From: Planctomycetaceae bacterium
Lineage (GTDB): Bacteria; Planctomycetota; UBA1135; GCA-002686595
Assembly: GCA_016125265.1 (NCBI GenBank)
Contig: WGMC01000009.1
Location: 1-64,000 of the forward strand
Direction: 5' to 3'
DNA length: 64,000 bases
Each line of letters starts with the position of its first letter. The first letter of the stretch is position 1. Below the pieces are notes generated by a model. It made no database searches. It was not told where the DNA came from and was given only the letters and a program-made list of their open reading frames with translations. The position numbers and the translations under genes are program-made. Below, piece after piece: positions 7,747 through 16,769 of the stretch.

Positions 7747-8664
7747 TCAGAGGATCAACTTGCCCAACGCGGATTGGATCAGGCCCACGGCGAACTCGGA
7801 CGTCGTGTTGCGCACGTCGAGGATCGGGTTGACCTCGGTCAGCTCGAGCGACAACAGCCGTCCGGTGTCCGCCACACTTTCCATGACGAGGTGCGATTCG
7901 CGGAAGTCGGTGCCGCCGGGCACGATGGTGCCGGTGCCCGGCGCCACGGACGGATCGCAGCCATCGACGTCGAACGAGAGGTGGAAACCCACGGTCCCGT
8001 CGCATGCGATGGCGAGCGCCTCCTCCATCACACGCTGCATGCCCATCTTGTCGATCTCGCGCATGGTGTAGATGCGCACGCCACTCGAGCGGATCAGCTC
8101 TTTTTCGTGTTTGTCGAGCTCGTGCACACCGACCAGCACGGCGTTGCGCGGCGACACCATGGGTACACGTCCCGCGAGTTCGGTGAGCACACCCGGTCCG
8201 TGGCCGAGGATGCACGCGAGCGGCATGCCGTGCACGTTGCCGGAGGGGCTGGTGGTCGGGGTGTTCATGTCGCCGTGGGCGTCGAACCAGATCAGGCCGA
8301 CGCGGTCCCCTTTCGCCCCGTGGTGGCGGGCGACCCCCGCCACGGAACCGCAGGCCACCGCGTGGTCCCCGCCGACGATCAAGGGGAATCGGCCGCGGGC
8401 CAGGAGGCTCTCGACCCGATCCCGCAGATTCCGGCAGTGTTCGGCGATGTGCTCCACGTAACGGGCGGTGGGGTCCGACGGCGGCACCCGCCCGGGGTCG
8501 GGCACGGCGATGTCGCCGGTGTCCTCGAATTCGAGCCCCAGGGCGCGCACACGCTCCTCCAGGCCGGCCAAACGCAGACCCACCGGCCCCAAAGAGGCGC
8601 CGGGGTGCACACCGCCGAGGCCCAGGGGGGCGCCGACCAAGGAGACCTTGCGATCGAGAATCAT
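7747..8664 (-). CDS. rocF: Arginase
   Basis: A 305-residue ureohydrolase-fold enzyme that hydrolyses L-arginine to ornithine and urea in the cytoplasm, using a binuclear Mn(II) centre. All metal ligand motifs are present: GGDH with H101, WFDAHGDMNT with D128, H130 and D132, and SFDVDGCDP with D232 and D234. The substrate loop TSPSGNVHGMP is the arginase form rather than that of agmatinase. Length and start (MILDRKVSLVGAPLGLG) fit the RocF-type family. The start overlaps the stop of the SAM hydrolase gene as ATGA, which implies translational coupling. No ornithine-using gene is adjacent, so nitrogen release from arginine is the only role I would assign. Confidence 0.95.
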   Translation of the reverse strand: MILDRKVSLVGAPLGLGGVHPGASLGPVGLRLAGLEERVRALGLEFEDTGDIAVPDPGRVPPSDPTARYVEHIAEHCRNLRDRVESLLARGRFPLIVGGDHAVACGSVAGVARHHGAKGDRVGLIWFDAHGDMNTPTTSPSGNVHGMPLACILGHGPGVLTELAGRVPMVSPRNAVLVGVHELDKHEKELIRSSGVRIYTMREIDKMGMQRVMEEALAIACDGTVGFHLSFDVDGCDPSVAPGTGTIVPGGTDFRESHLVMESVADTGRLLSLELTEVNPILDVRNTTSEFAVGLIQSALGKLIL

Positions 8665-9461
8665 GGGACGAGTTCGAGTTCCACGGGTTCGCCGCGCCCC
8701 AGTCCAAGGACCAGGGCCGCGTTCCCGTCGCGCACGGCGATTTCCACCGCGTCGCTTGCGTTGACGAGCGCCAGGGGTGCCCCGGGGGCGGCGCTGGCAT
8801 AGGTATCGGCCAGGGGGAGGGATAGATCACCCACCCGAACCCGGAACCGCGCCCCCGGGTGCCCTGCGAGGGCTTCGAGGTGGCGCCGCTCGAGCGTGCT
8901 GATCAGGTTTCCGAAATGGTCGAGGCGCCGGACGTGCCCCACCAGGCGGCCCGGCCCGCGGGGCTGGGGCTCGGGGGACGGCAGGCGGACCCAATCCACC
9001 AGGGGTGGACCGAGCTCGGCGGGGTCCATGCCCGAGGCCAGGGCGGCCGCGGCGGGCGCGAAGAGGTCCCGCCCGTGGAACGTGCGGCTCGGCGGCCTGA
9101 GGGCGAGGCGCGCGCCCACGAGCTGGTGGACCCGGTCCCCGGGCTCCAGCACCCGGGAGAAAAGCCCGTTGTCGGGGCCCACGAAGAAGTGCCCGGCGTG
9201 TTCCGCCACCAGGGGCAGTCGCGCGGACCCGACGCCCGGATCGACCACCGCCAGGTGCACCGTCCCCGCGGGAAAGTAGGACCAGGCCTCGGCGAGGTGC
9301 TGGGCGCCGAGCTCCACGTCCTGGGGCGGCACCGCGTGGGTCAGGTCGATGGCCGCGCGCAGCTCGGGCGCGCGGGCGTAGAGGACGCCCTTCATCACAC
9401 CGACGAACGTGTCGCCGGTGCCGAAGTCCGTCAGCAGGGTCACGAGGAGGGAGCGCGCCAC
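8661..9461 (-). CDS. SAM hydroxide adenosyltransferase (SAM hydrolase, DUF62 family)
   Basis: A 266-residue protein of the fluorinase/SAM hydrolase family, which splits S-adenosylmethionine with water to adenosine and methionine. Motifs seen: LLTDFGTGDTFVGVMKG at the N-terminus, DLTHAVPPQDV, VVDPGVGS, GPDNGLFS, FHGRDLFAPAAA and DHFGNLIST in the C-terminal beta-barrel region. The halogenase-specific insertion loop is not obvious, so hydrolysis is the better call. A GTG start at 9459-9461 gives VARSLLVTLLTDFG; no ATG lies between it and the preceding gene's stop at 9467. It overlaps arginase by 4 bp. What the cell gains from breaking SAM is not clear for this family in general. Confidence 0.85.
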   Translation of the reverse strand: MARSLLVTLLTDFGTGDTFVGVMKGVLYARAPELRAAIDLTHAVPPQDVELGAQHLAEAWSYFPAGTVHLAVVDPGVGSARLPLVAEHAGHFFVGPDNGLFSRVLEPGDRVHQLVGARLALRPPSRTFHGRDLFAPAAAALASGMDPAELGPPLVDWVRLPSPEPQPRGPGRLVGHVRRLDHFGNLISTLERRHLEALAGHPGARFRVRVGDLSLPLADTYASAAPGAPLALVNASDAVEIAVRDGNAALVLGLGRGEPVELELVP

Positions 9462-9466
9462 GGAAA

Positions 9467-11323
9467 TCAGTACGTGCGCGAACTCAGCGCTCCGAGGTAG
9501 GCGCCCTGCAGCGCGGGATCGTTGGCCGGCCGGCGACGGGCGAGCACTTCGACCTGCTGCGGGCCGCCCCAACTGCCGATCGCGAATCCGATGCGGCGCA
9601 GGTCGCGCGAACTGGCCCCGGCGGGAGCCGAATCCAGTTCGTCGAGCAGCGCGTGCAGTCCGCCCTGGCTCGCCAGCAGATGCCCCGCGAGGACCGAACG
9701 GTGCCAGGGCGCCCGCCACAGGGCCGCGCGCAGGAAGATCGTGCCGGAGGGGTGTTGCACCGAGAGCAGCGCGCGCGCCGCTTCGGCGTTGAGGGCGCGG
9801 TCCCCGGCGGACGGGAACACGGCGTGCAGGAGGTCGATCTCCTCCTGCGACGGTGTGTCGCTCAACACCCGCACGGCGGCGGCGCCGTAGGGACCCGTTT
9901 GGCCATTCGCGAGCGCCTCGCGCACGACGTCGCGCGGCCCGATGCGGCCGGGGAGGCACAGGGAGAGTGCCGCGCGCAGGCGCACCTCGCCGGAGAACGA
10001 CGGCAGGAACTCCTCGAGCAGCGCGCGCACACGCGGCGCGCGCCGCACGTCGAGCAACTCGGCCACCAGCGCGGCCGTGTCGACACCCTCCTCGGTCAGC
10101 CTGTCCCGCGCCTCCTCCGTCGCGCGGCGCTCGCCGTGGCGCAGGCGGCCCACCAGCGCCGCGGCGCGCACACGCGGGTCGGGATCGAGGGCGAGGCGCT
10201 CCAACTCGGCCTCGCGGGTCGGCTCCTCCGACGCGCCGAGAGCGCGGGCCGCGAACGCGCGCCGGGTCGCATCGGGCGAAGCGAGGTCCGGTCCCAGCGC
10301 GAGCCAGCCCGAGGCCTCGCCGACCTCCGCGAGCAGGGCCGCGGCGCGGCGCGCGACCCCTTCGACCGCAAGCGCCCGCGTCAGCACTTCGGAATCCGCC
10401 GCGGCGGGCCCGCGCCGTTCGATCGCTGCGACCGCCCGATCCCAATAGGTCGCATCGGGGGGCGTGAAGAGCCCGGCGGACAGGATGCGCTCGAGCTCCG
10501 CCGGCAACACGTCCATGCAGGCCGCGAACACCGACGGCGAGGGGTGCTCCACCAAGAGCGACGCGAGGTGGTCGCGGGCGCCGGGATGGCGCACGGTGGC
10601 GAGGCTGGGCAGCACGACCTCGTCGACGAACGTCTCATCGTCGGCGAGATCGCGCAGCACGAGCCCGCGCCAACTCTGGCCGCCGATCAATCCGTGTTCG
10701 CGTGCCGCGCGCCAGCGCAGGTCGAGGTACTCGTCGACGCGGTCGGGTTGCACGAGCGCGGCGCGCTCGCCGGGCTGGCGCACGAACGCGCCGATGGACG
10801 CCACGTGTGCTTCGAGTTCGGGCCGCGCGCCGAGCAGCTCGGCGGCAAACGTGCCCAGGCTGCGCGAGCGCGCGAGGACAAGGCCCAAGAACGCCGCGGA
10901 CGCCATCTCGGGCGGCTCCTCGCGGGCGATCTGCAGGAACAGCGGCTCGCCGAGGCCCATCTCGCCGAGGGCGTAGAGGGCCGCGCGGCGCTCGGGTTCG
11001 GGACCGAGGCGCGCTACGGATTCGAGCCGGGGACGCTCGGCGGCCACCTGCGCGGCACCCAGCGCGTAGAGCGCCGCGGCGCGGTCCTCCACGACCTCGG
11101 ACGGCCCGCGCGCGCCCTCGCCGTCGAGCACCGACAGGGCCGTGCGCGATCCCAGGCTGTGGAACGTGAGCCGCCGGTCGAGCGCGAGGCGCTCCGACCA
11201 TTCCGAGGGCCCCTCGCGCGGCGGCAGAGGTTGGGCGCGGTCCTGCGCCCGCGCCCCGGCTAGCGAGAGGACGAGGGCCGCGAACAACCACAGCGGCAGG
11301 GCCCAATAGCGAAACGAATGCAT
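9467..11323 (-). CDS. Exported HEAT-repeat protein
   Basis: A 618-residue protein with a signal peptide (MHSFRYWALPLWLFAALVLSLAGARA) and an otherwise alpha-helical chain built of HEAT-like repeats, for example EDRAAALYALGAAQVA, EPERRAALYALGEMGLGEP and DPDPRVRAAALVGRLRHGE. HEAT arrays usually bind other proteins; no catalytic motif is visible. The start was moved to the ATG at 11321-11323 because it places the signal peptide at the N-terminus. A SAM hydrolase follows after 5 bp. A similar exported HEAT protein ends the iron-transport operon at 20207-21742, but I see no strong sign that the two are close relatives. Confidence 0.75.
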   Translation of the reverse strand: MHSFRYWALPLWLFAALVLSLAGARAQDRAQPLPPREGPSEWSERLALDRRLTFHSLGSRTALSVLDGEGARGPSEVVEDRAAALYALGAAQVAAERPRLESVARLGPEPERRAALYALGEMGLGEPLFLQIAREEPPEMASAAFLGLVLARSRSLGTFAAELLGARPELEAHVASIGAFVRQPGERAALVQPDRVDEYLDLRWRAAREHGLIGGQSWRGLVLRDLADDETFVDEVVLPSLATVRHPGARDHLASLLVEHPSPSVFAACMDVLPAELERILSAGLFTPPDATYWDRAVAAIERRGPAAADSEVLTRALAVEGVARRAAALLAEVGEASGWLALGPDLASPDATRRAFAARALGASEEPTREAELERLALDPDPRVRAAALVGRLRHGERRATEEARDRLTEEGVDTAALVAELLDVRRAPRVRALLEEFLPSFSGEVRLRAALSLCLPGRIGPRDVVREALANGQTGPYGAAAVRVLSDTPSQEEIDLLHAVFPSAGDRALNAEAARALLSVQHPSGTIFLRAALWRAPWHRSVLAGHLLASQGGLHALLDELDSAPAGASSRDLRRIGFAIGSWGGPQQVEVLARRRPANDPALQGAYLGALSSRTY

Positions 11324-11400
11324 CACGGCCCGATTGTGCGCCCAGGCCCGTTCCGCACCAAACAACTTGGGACCAGCCGGCCCGCCCGGCGGCCTCGCCG

Positions 11401-11850
11401 TCACGGGCGCACGAGGCGCAGCACCACTTCCAGGGGCCCGGGGGCGAGCGGGCGCAGTTCCAGGCGTGCGGTGCGGCCGTCCTCGGTTTCCCCGAGCAGG
11501 GGGCCGCTCCAGCCGGCGGTCACGTGGAGCGCGAACCGACCCTGGGCGTCGCTCGTCACCTCCGCGTCACCGGCCCACACACGCACACCCGAGAGGCGCG
11601 CGCCCGTGGCGGCGTCCACCGTGCTGCCGAGCAGCCGCGCCGGCGGTGTGAGGGAGAACGCCGCGGGCACGGCGCTGCCCACCGGGACGTCCCGCCGGTC
11701 CGGCGAGCCGGGCGCGCGCGGGCCGCCCGCGTTGCCGGTCGCGCCGTCGTCCCCCGGGGAACGGCAGGCGCCGGCGAGGCTCAGACACGCCACCGCGGCC
11801 ACGGCCAGGGCACCCGAGCGACGGCTGCGTCGCGACGCGGCGGCGCTCAT
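11401..11850 (-). CDS. Small lipoprotein-like protein with carboxypeptidase-regulatory-like domain
   Basis: A 149-residue exported protein. The N-terminus has an Arg-rich n-region, a hydrophobic core and Cys29 in LSLAGACRSP, a loose lipobox, so a membrane-anchored lipoprotein is likely. After a Gly/Pro/Asp-rich linker, residues about 70-149 read as one carboxypeptidase-regulatory-like beta-sandwich: RLLGSTVDAATGARLSGVRV, then TSDAQGRFALHV. Such domains occur in surface and binding proteins; the ligand is unknown. The start ATG overlaps the stop of the phosphohexomutase gene as ATGA. It lies upstream of the HEAT gene with a 77-bp gap. Confidence 0.7.
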   Translation of the reverse strand: MSAAASRRSRRSGALAVAAVACLSLAGACRSPGDDGATGNAGGPRAPGSPDRRDVPVGSAVPAAFSLTPPARLLGSTVDAATGARLSGVRVWAGDAEVTSDAQGRFALHVTAGWSGPLLGETEDGRTARLELRPLAPGPLEVVLRLVRP

Positions 11851-13205
11851 TCCGGCACCCCCAGGAGCGCCACCAGCTCCTCGCGCTTCTGGTCGCGCAG
11901 TCGGGCCGTCGAGGCCTCCAGGTTGAGGCGCAGGAGCGGTTCCGTGTTGGACGCGCGCACGTTGAACCACCACCACTCGCGGTCGGACAGGTCGCCGAAC
12001 TCGACCGTGATGCCGTCGAGCTCGTCCTGGCGCCCGGCCGCGTACTTGGCGCGCAGTTCGGCGATCGCCGCGTCCTTGTCGGCCACGTGGAAGTTGATCT
12101 CGCCGGTCGAGTGGTACCGGCGCAGGCTCTCGACGATCTTGCTGAAGGGCCGCGAGCGGTGCTCGTCCCCGTCCAGGACCGCGAGCGCCGTGACCATCGC
12201 GATCACGCCCGAATCCGTGGTGAAGTTGTCCTGGAAGTAGAAGTGACCGGAGAGCTCGCCGCCGAACACCGCGCCGCGCTTGCGCATGGTCGCCTTGATG
12301 AAGCTGTGCCCGACCCGGTCGCGCAGCGCCACACCGCCGGCGCGCTGGATCTCCTCCTTCACGACCCACGACGAACGCAGGTCGTAGACGATCGGCGCAC
12401 CGGGACGGCGCGCCAGGAACCAGCGCGACATCAGCGCCGTCATCAGGTCCGCGCCCACGGTGCGGCCCGTTTCGTCGACGAAGCAGCAGCGGTCGGCGTC
12501 GCCGTCGAAACTCACCCCGAGACGCGCGCCGGTCTTGCGCACGAGGTCCTGCACCCAGGCCAGGTTCTCCTCCTTGAGGGGGTTGGCCTCGTGCACGGGG
12601 AACGTGCCGTCGAGCTCCATCAGCACCGTGTGCGCTTCGATGGCGGGCAGGCGCTCGAGGATCGCGGGCAGCGTGTAGGCCGCCATGCCATTCGATGCGT
12701 CGATCGCGAGTTTCACCGGGTGGCGCGCCATCGCGAAGCGGGCGACGTGGTCCGCGTAGGCGCCGAGCAGGTCCACCTGTGTTTCGGTACCTTGGCGGCC
12801 CGACTGGACCGGGTAGTCCTCCTTGCACATCCGCTCGATGTCGAGGATGCCGTTGGCGGCCGAGATCGGCGTGGCGCCCTTGCCACAGAGTTTCATGCCG
12901 TTGTACTCGGCCGGGTTGTGGCTGGCGGTGACACACAGGCCGCCGTCGCATTCGAGCGAACCGATGGCGTAGTAGGTCATCGGCGTCGACGCCAAGCCGA
13001 GGCGCACCACGTCGCAACCCGCGTCGCGCATGCCCGCGCTCACCGCGTCGGCCACCGCCGGCGAGTGGGAGCGCATGTCCTGCCCCACGACCAACCGCTT
13101 GGCGCCCAGGAACCGCGCGAAGGAGTTGCCGATCTTGCGGGCGAGGGCGACGTCGAGTTCGGAGGGGTAGAGTCCGCGGATGTCGTAGGCCTTGAAGATT
13201 CCCAT
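11847..13205 (-). CDS. Phosphomannomutase/phosphoglucomutase
   Basis: A 452-residue alpha-D-phosphohexomutase that interconverts hexose 1- and 6-phosphates for sugar-nucleotide and LPS synthesis. The four family loops are present: phosphoserine loop CVTASHNPAEYNGMK, metal loop SFDGDADRC, sugar loop FGGELSGHFYF and phosphate-binding loop RASNTEP. MGIFKAYDIRGLYPSEL is the standard N-terminus, which fixes the start at 13203-13205. Whether mannose or glucose phosphates are preferred cannot be read from the sequence. It sits 31 bp after the threonine aldolase gene on the same strand and is coupled to the small lipoprotein downstream. Confidence 0.92.
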   Translation of the reverse strand: MGIFKAYDIRGLYPSELDVALARKIGNSFARFLGAKRLVVGQDMRSHSPAVADAVSAGMRDAGCDVVRLGLASTPMTYYAIGSLECDGGLCVTASHNPAEYNGMKLCGKGATPISAANGILDIERMCKEDYPVQSGRQGTETQVDLLGAYADHVARFAMARHPVKLAIDASNGMAAYTLPAILERLPAIEAHTVLMELDGTFPVHEANPLKEENLAWVQDLVRKTGARLGVSFDGDADRCCFVDETGRTVGADLMTALMSRWFLARRPGAPIVYDLRSSWVVKEEIQRAGGVALRDRVGHSFIKATMRKRGAVFGGELSGHFYFQDNFTTDSGVIAMVTALAVLDGDEHRSRPFSKIVESLRRYHSTGEINFHVADKDAAIAELRAKYAAGRQDELDGITVEFGDLSDREWWWFNVRASNTEPLLRLNLEASTARLRDQKREELVALLGVPE

Positions 13206-13236
13206 GGGGGGCGTTGGGTAGGAGAGGTGGGTTGGT

Positions 13237-14274
13237 CTAGGACCGCAGGAGTTCGAGGCAGGCGGCGGCGGCGCGCTCCACGTGGGAGCGGTCCACGTCC
13301 ATGTGGGTGACAAAGCGCAGGTGGTCCGGCCCGAGGGCCATCACGCGCACGCCGCGCTCGGCCAACGCGGCGGACAACGACGCGGCCGAGTGGCGCCGAT
13401 GGCGCACGCGGACCAGCACGAGGTTGGTCTCGACGTCCGCGGGATCCACTTCGAGGCCGGGCACTTCGGAGAGGGCGCGCGCCAAGTCCTGGGCGAGTTG
13501 GTGGTCGTCGCCCAGCCGCTCCACGTTCTGTTCGAGTGCCATCAGCCCCGCCGCGCCGAGGATGCCCGACTGGCGCATCCATCCGCCAAAACGCTTGCGC
13601 AGGGTGCGCGCCCGTTCGAGGAACGCGCGACTGCCGCCGACGAGCGAACCCACGGGCGCCCCGAGGCCCTTCGAAAGGCACAGGGACACCGAGTCCACTT
13701 CCTTGGTCCACACCGGCGCGGGCACACCGCTCTTGGCCACGGCGTTGGCGAGCCGCGCGCCATCGAGGTGCACGGCGATTCCCGCCTCGCGCCCGGCGCG
13801 CGCAGCCGCCGCAAAGGCGTCGAGCGGCACCACACGTCCACCGGAGCCCATGTGGGTCTGCTCCAAGCACAAAAGCGCCGTGCGCGGGCAGTGCACGAAG
13901 TTCGGCCGCACTGTCCGGCGCACCTCGTCGGGGTCGAGGGCCCCGCGACGGCCCTTCAGCGTCACCGTTTGCACGCCGTGCAGCGCACCCATGGCCCCCG
14001 CTTCGAAGCGCAGGACGTGGGCGTCGGCTTCGAGGATCACCTCGTCCCCATGGCGTGTGTGCACGCCGATGGCGATCTGGTTCGCCATGGTGCCCGAGGG
14101 CACAAAAAGTGTGCCCTCCACACCCAGCCAGCGCGCGCCGACGCTCTCGAGTTTCGCGACCGTCGGATCCCCGTCGAGCACGTCGTCCCCCACCTCGGCT
14201 TCGGCCATCGCGCGGCGCATGGCGGCGGACGGCCGTGTGACCGTGTCGGAGCGGAAATCGGCGGGACGTTCCAT
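13237..14274 (-). CDS. ltaE: Low-specificity L-threonine aldolase
   Basis: A 345-residue PLP enzyme of fold type I that splits L-threonine or allo-threonine into glycine and acetaldehyde. Seen: [13 protein letters not shown] at the N-terminus (the family's usual FRSDTVTxP), [12 protein letters not shown] around residue 60, HLDGAR with D171, and the PLP lysine K202 in [14 protein letters not shown]. The start ATG at 14272-14274 is given by the conserved N-terminus; longer reading upstream only shadows the aminotransferase gene. It lies between an aminotransferase and a phosphohexomutase on the same strand, consistent with a short amino-acid gene pair. Confidence in family is high; exact stereospecificity is unknown. 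Confidence 0.93.
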   Translation of the reverse strand: MERPADFRSDTVTRPSAAMRRAMAEAEVGDDVLDGDPTVAKLESVGARWLGVEGTLFVPSGTMANQIAIGVHTRHGDEVILEADAHVLRFEAGAMGALHGVQTVTLKGRRGALDPDEVRRTVRPNFVHCPRTALLCLEQTHMGSGGRVVPLDAFAAAARAGREAGIAVHLDGARLANAVAKSGVPAPVWTKEVDSVSLCLSKGLGAPVGSLVGGSRAFLERARTLRKRFGGWMRQSGILGAAGLMALEQNVERLGDDHQLAQDLARALSEVPGLEVDPADVETNLVLVRVRHRRHSAASLSAALAERGVRVMALGPDHLRFVTHMDVDRSHVERAAAACLELLRS

Positions 14275-14309
14275 GGGGGGGGCTCGTGGTTGCGCGGAGG
14301 GCGTGTTCC

Positions 14310-15509
14310 CTAGCGCCGCGCCACCACGGGCTCGAGCACCTTGCGGCAGCGCTCCAGGCCCTTCTTGATGTTCTCCTCGCTGTTGGCGTAGGAGAACCGC
14401 ACGTAGCCCTCGCCGTAGCGGCCGAAACTCGTGCCCGCGATCGTCGCCACACCCGCTTCGTTCAAGAAGCGGTTTTGCACCTCGGCGGCGCTCAGTCCGG
14501 TGCCCTTGATGTTCGCGAAGGCGTAGAACGCGCCCTTCGGCAGCACGCACGACACACCCGGCAATTGGTTCAAGCCATCGACGATCACGTGCCGGCGGCG
14601 GTCGAAGGCCGCCATCATGCGGTCGACCGCGTCCTGCGGTCCGCGCAGGGCTTCGATGCCCGCGACTTGCACGGGGGCGCTGGGGCACGAGTTGGAGTTG
14701 ATCTGCAGGCGCTCGGCCTCGGCGATCATCGACTTGGGCCAAAGGCCCCAACCCAGGCGCCAGCCGGTCATCGAGAAGGTCTTGCTCCAACCGTCCAGGA
14801 TGATGAGGCGGTCGCGCAGGTGTTCGAACTCGAGCAGGCTCGTGTGTTCGAGCCCGTCGTAGGTCATGCGGCAGTAGATCTCGTCACTCAGGACCACCAC
14901 GTGCGGGTGTGCCTTCAGGCCTTCCGCCAGGCGCTCCAACGCGGCGCGCTCGACAACACCGCCGGTGGGATTCGCCGGTGTGTTGACGATCAAGAGGCGC
15001 GTGGCGGGCGTAATTTGGGCGAGCACGGCATCGGGATCGAAGCTGAAGCCGTTGGATTCGAGCAGCGGGATCGGCACGGGCTTCGCGCCTGCGAAGCGGA
15101 TCATGGATTCGTAGATCGGGAACCCGGGATTCGGATAGAGCACCTCTGCACCCGGCTCCGCGAACATCAGGATCGCGAAGAACATGGTCGGCTTGCCGCC
15201 GGGCACGATCATCACTTGGTCGGGGTCGACCTTGACCTTGCGGCGCAGGAGGATGTCCTCGGCGACCGCCGCGCGCAGGTCCGGCAGGCCCTTGGCGGGC
15301 GTGTAGAAGTGGAAGCCGTCCGCGAGGGCCTTGCGCCCGGCCTCGACGATGTTTTCCGGCGTCCGGAAGTCCGGTGAGCCGATGCCCAGGTTGATGATCT
15401 CCTTGCCTTGGGCTTCGAGCGCCTTGGCGCGGGCGAGCACTTCGAAGGCCGACTCGGTGCCGAGTTGACCGATGCGTTGGGCGAACAGGGGGCGGGGGGC
15501 GGAGCTCAT
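14310..15509 (-). CDS. Class I/II PLP aminotransferase
   Basis: A 399-residue fold-type I aminotransferase. Landmarks: [38 protein letters not shown]180 in [10 protein letters not shown]209/Y212 in [12 protein letters not shown] lysine K243 in [16 protein letters not shown], and a C-terminal VRFSYANS with the carboxylate-binding Arg. This resembles AspC/AlaT/DapL-like subgroup I enzymes. Substrate is not certain; alanine, aspartate or LL-diaminopimelate-type activity are all possible. It is the first gene of the long minus-strand run, and 186 bp separate it from the divergent iron-transport operon, so a promoter should lie in 15510-15695. I could not pick out a convincing box there. Confidence 0.88.
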   Translation of the reverse strand: MSSAPRPLFAQRIGQLGTESAFEVLARAKALEAQGKEIINLGIGSPDFRTPENIVEAGRKALADGFHFYTPAKGLPDLRAAVAEDILLRRKVKVDPDQVMIVPGGKPTMFFAILMFAEPGAEVLYPNPGFPIYESMIRFAGAKPVPIPLLESNGFSFDPDAVLAQITPATRLLIVNTPANPTGGVVERAALERLAEGLKAHPHVVVLSDEIYCRMTYDGLEHTSLLEFEHLRDRLIILDGWSKTFSMTGWRLGWGLWPKSMIAEAERLQINSNSCPSAPVQVAGIEALRGPQDAVDRMMAAFDRRRHVIVDGLNQLPGVSCVLPKGAFYAFANIKGTGLSAAEVQNRFLNEAGVATIAGTSFGRYGEGYVRFSYANSEENIKKGLERCRKVLEPVVARR

Positions 15510-15695
15510 GTGGGGCACGTGGCGCTCGGGTCCTGGGGGGATCCGCGGTCTCGCCGCGGGGCGGGCAGGATAGTCGAACCCGGGACGGGTCGGCCACCGC
15601 CTGCGCCCGCCCTGGACCTCCGATGGCCCGGGCGGCACGGGAATTGCGCAGCATGGGCGCTCCGCAACCCCCAACCCCCGCCCCCTGCATCACCC

Positions 15696-16769
15696 ATGTT
15701 CGGATCCGAGCACCTGGCCCGTTCCCCGCTGCACCCCATCGGCCTCGGTCGCCGTGCGTTGCTCGTCGCCGCGGCCCTCTCGGCCGGCCTCGCGTCGTGC
15801 GGCGGCGCCGACCACGACCTGGTGGTCTACACGTCGATGAACCAGGTGCACTCCGAGCCCGTGGTCCAGCGTTTCGAAGCGGAAACGGGCCTGCGCGTGC
15901 TGGTGGAGTTCGATACCGAGGCCAACAAGACCGTCGGACTCGCGCGGCGACTGCGGGAAGAGTCCGCGGGCGGTGTGCATCGCTGCGATGTGTTCTGGAA
16001 CAACGAGGTGGCCAACACCGTGGCGCTCTCCCAGGAGGGGCTCTACCAGCCCTACCGCTCTCCCGCCGCGGAGGGCATCCCCGAGCGTTGGTTCGGCCCG
16101 AACAACTTGTACACGGGGTTCGCCGGCCGCGGCCGAATCCTGATCGCGAACACGGAGCGCATCGACCCCGCGCAACTGTCGGGGTTCGAGGACCTCTTCG
16201 ACCCGCGTTTCGCGGGCCAAGCCGCGTTCGTGAAACCCGTCACGGGCACGACCCTGACGCACATGGCGACCCTCTACACGGTGCTCGGCGACGAGGCGGG
16301 GCGCGCCACGGCCGAGCGCCTCGCCGCCGCCGCGGAATCGGGGCAACTGCGCCTCTATTCGGGCAACATGGTGCTCGCGCGCGCCGTCGCGCGCGGCGAG
16401 GTCGCGTTTGGATTCACCGATGTCAACGACTTCAACGTCGTGCGCAACGAGGGTGCCCCGGTCGTGCAGATCGCGCCGGACCAGGGCCCCGAACAGTCGG
16501 GCATGCTGTTCCTGCCGAACACGATTGGGATCCTCGAGGGTTCGAAGAACGTCGCGAACGCGCGCCGTTTCGTCGACTTCATGGTCAGTGCGGCCAACGA
16601 GCAGTACCTCGCGGAGACCAACGCCCAGACCCCGTTCCACCCGGGAGTGCCCACGCCCGTGCACGTGCTGCGGCTCGAGGACCAGAAGGTCCTGGAAGTC
16701 GACTTCGAGGCGGTCGGTCGCAAACTGGGCCAGGTCCTCGGCGAGATGCAGGAGCTGTTCGTCGATTGA
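15696..16769 (+). CDS. Iron(III)-type ABC transporter substrate-binding lipoprotein
   Basis: A 357-residue periplasmic binding protein of the ferric-binding (FbpA/FutA-like) class. The leader ends in a lipobox at LASC35, so it is probably lipid-anchored. The mature chain opens DHDLVVYTSMNQVHSEPVVQ, typical of this class, with later GFTDVNDFNVV and TIGILEGSKNVANARRFVDF. Tyrosines that often bind iron occur at several places, but ligands cannot be assigned without a structure alignment. It is gene one of a five-gene plus-strand operon; its stop overlaps the permease start. Uptake of ferric iron is the usual role, but related proteins carry thiamine or phosphonates. Confidence 0.85.
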   Translation: MFGSEHLARSPLHPIGLGRRALLVAAALSAGLASCGGADHDLVVYTSMNQVHSEPVVQRFEAETGLRVLVEFDTEANKTVGLARRLREESAGGVHRCDVFWNNEVANTVALSQEGLYQPYRSPAAEGIPERWFGPNNLYTGFAGRGRILIANTERIDPAQLSGFEDLFDPRFAGQAAFVKPVTGTTLTHMATLYTVLGDEAGRATAERLAAAAESGQLRLYSGNMVLARAVARGEVAFGFTDVNDFNVVRNEGAPVVQIAPDQGPEQSGMLFLPNTIGILEGSKNVANARRFVDFMVSAANEQYLAETNAQTPFHPGVPTPVHVLRLEDQKVLEVDFEAVGRKLGQVLGEMQELFVD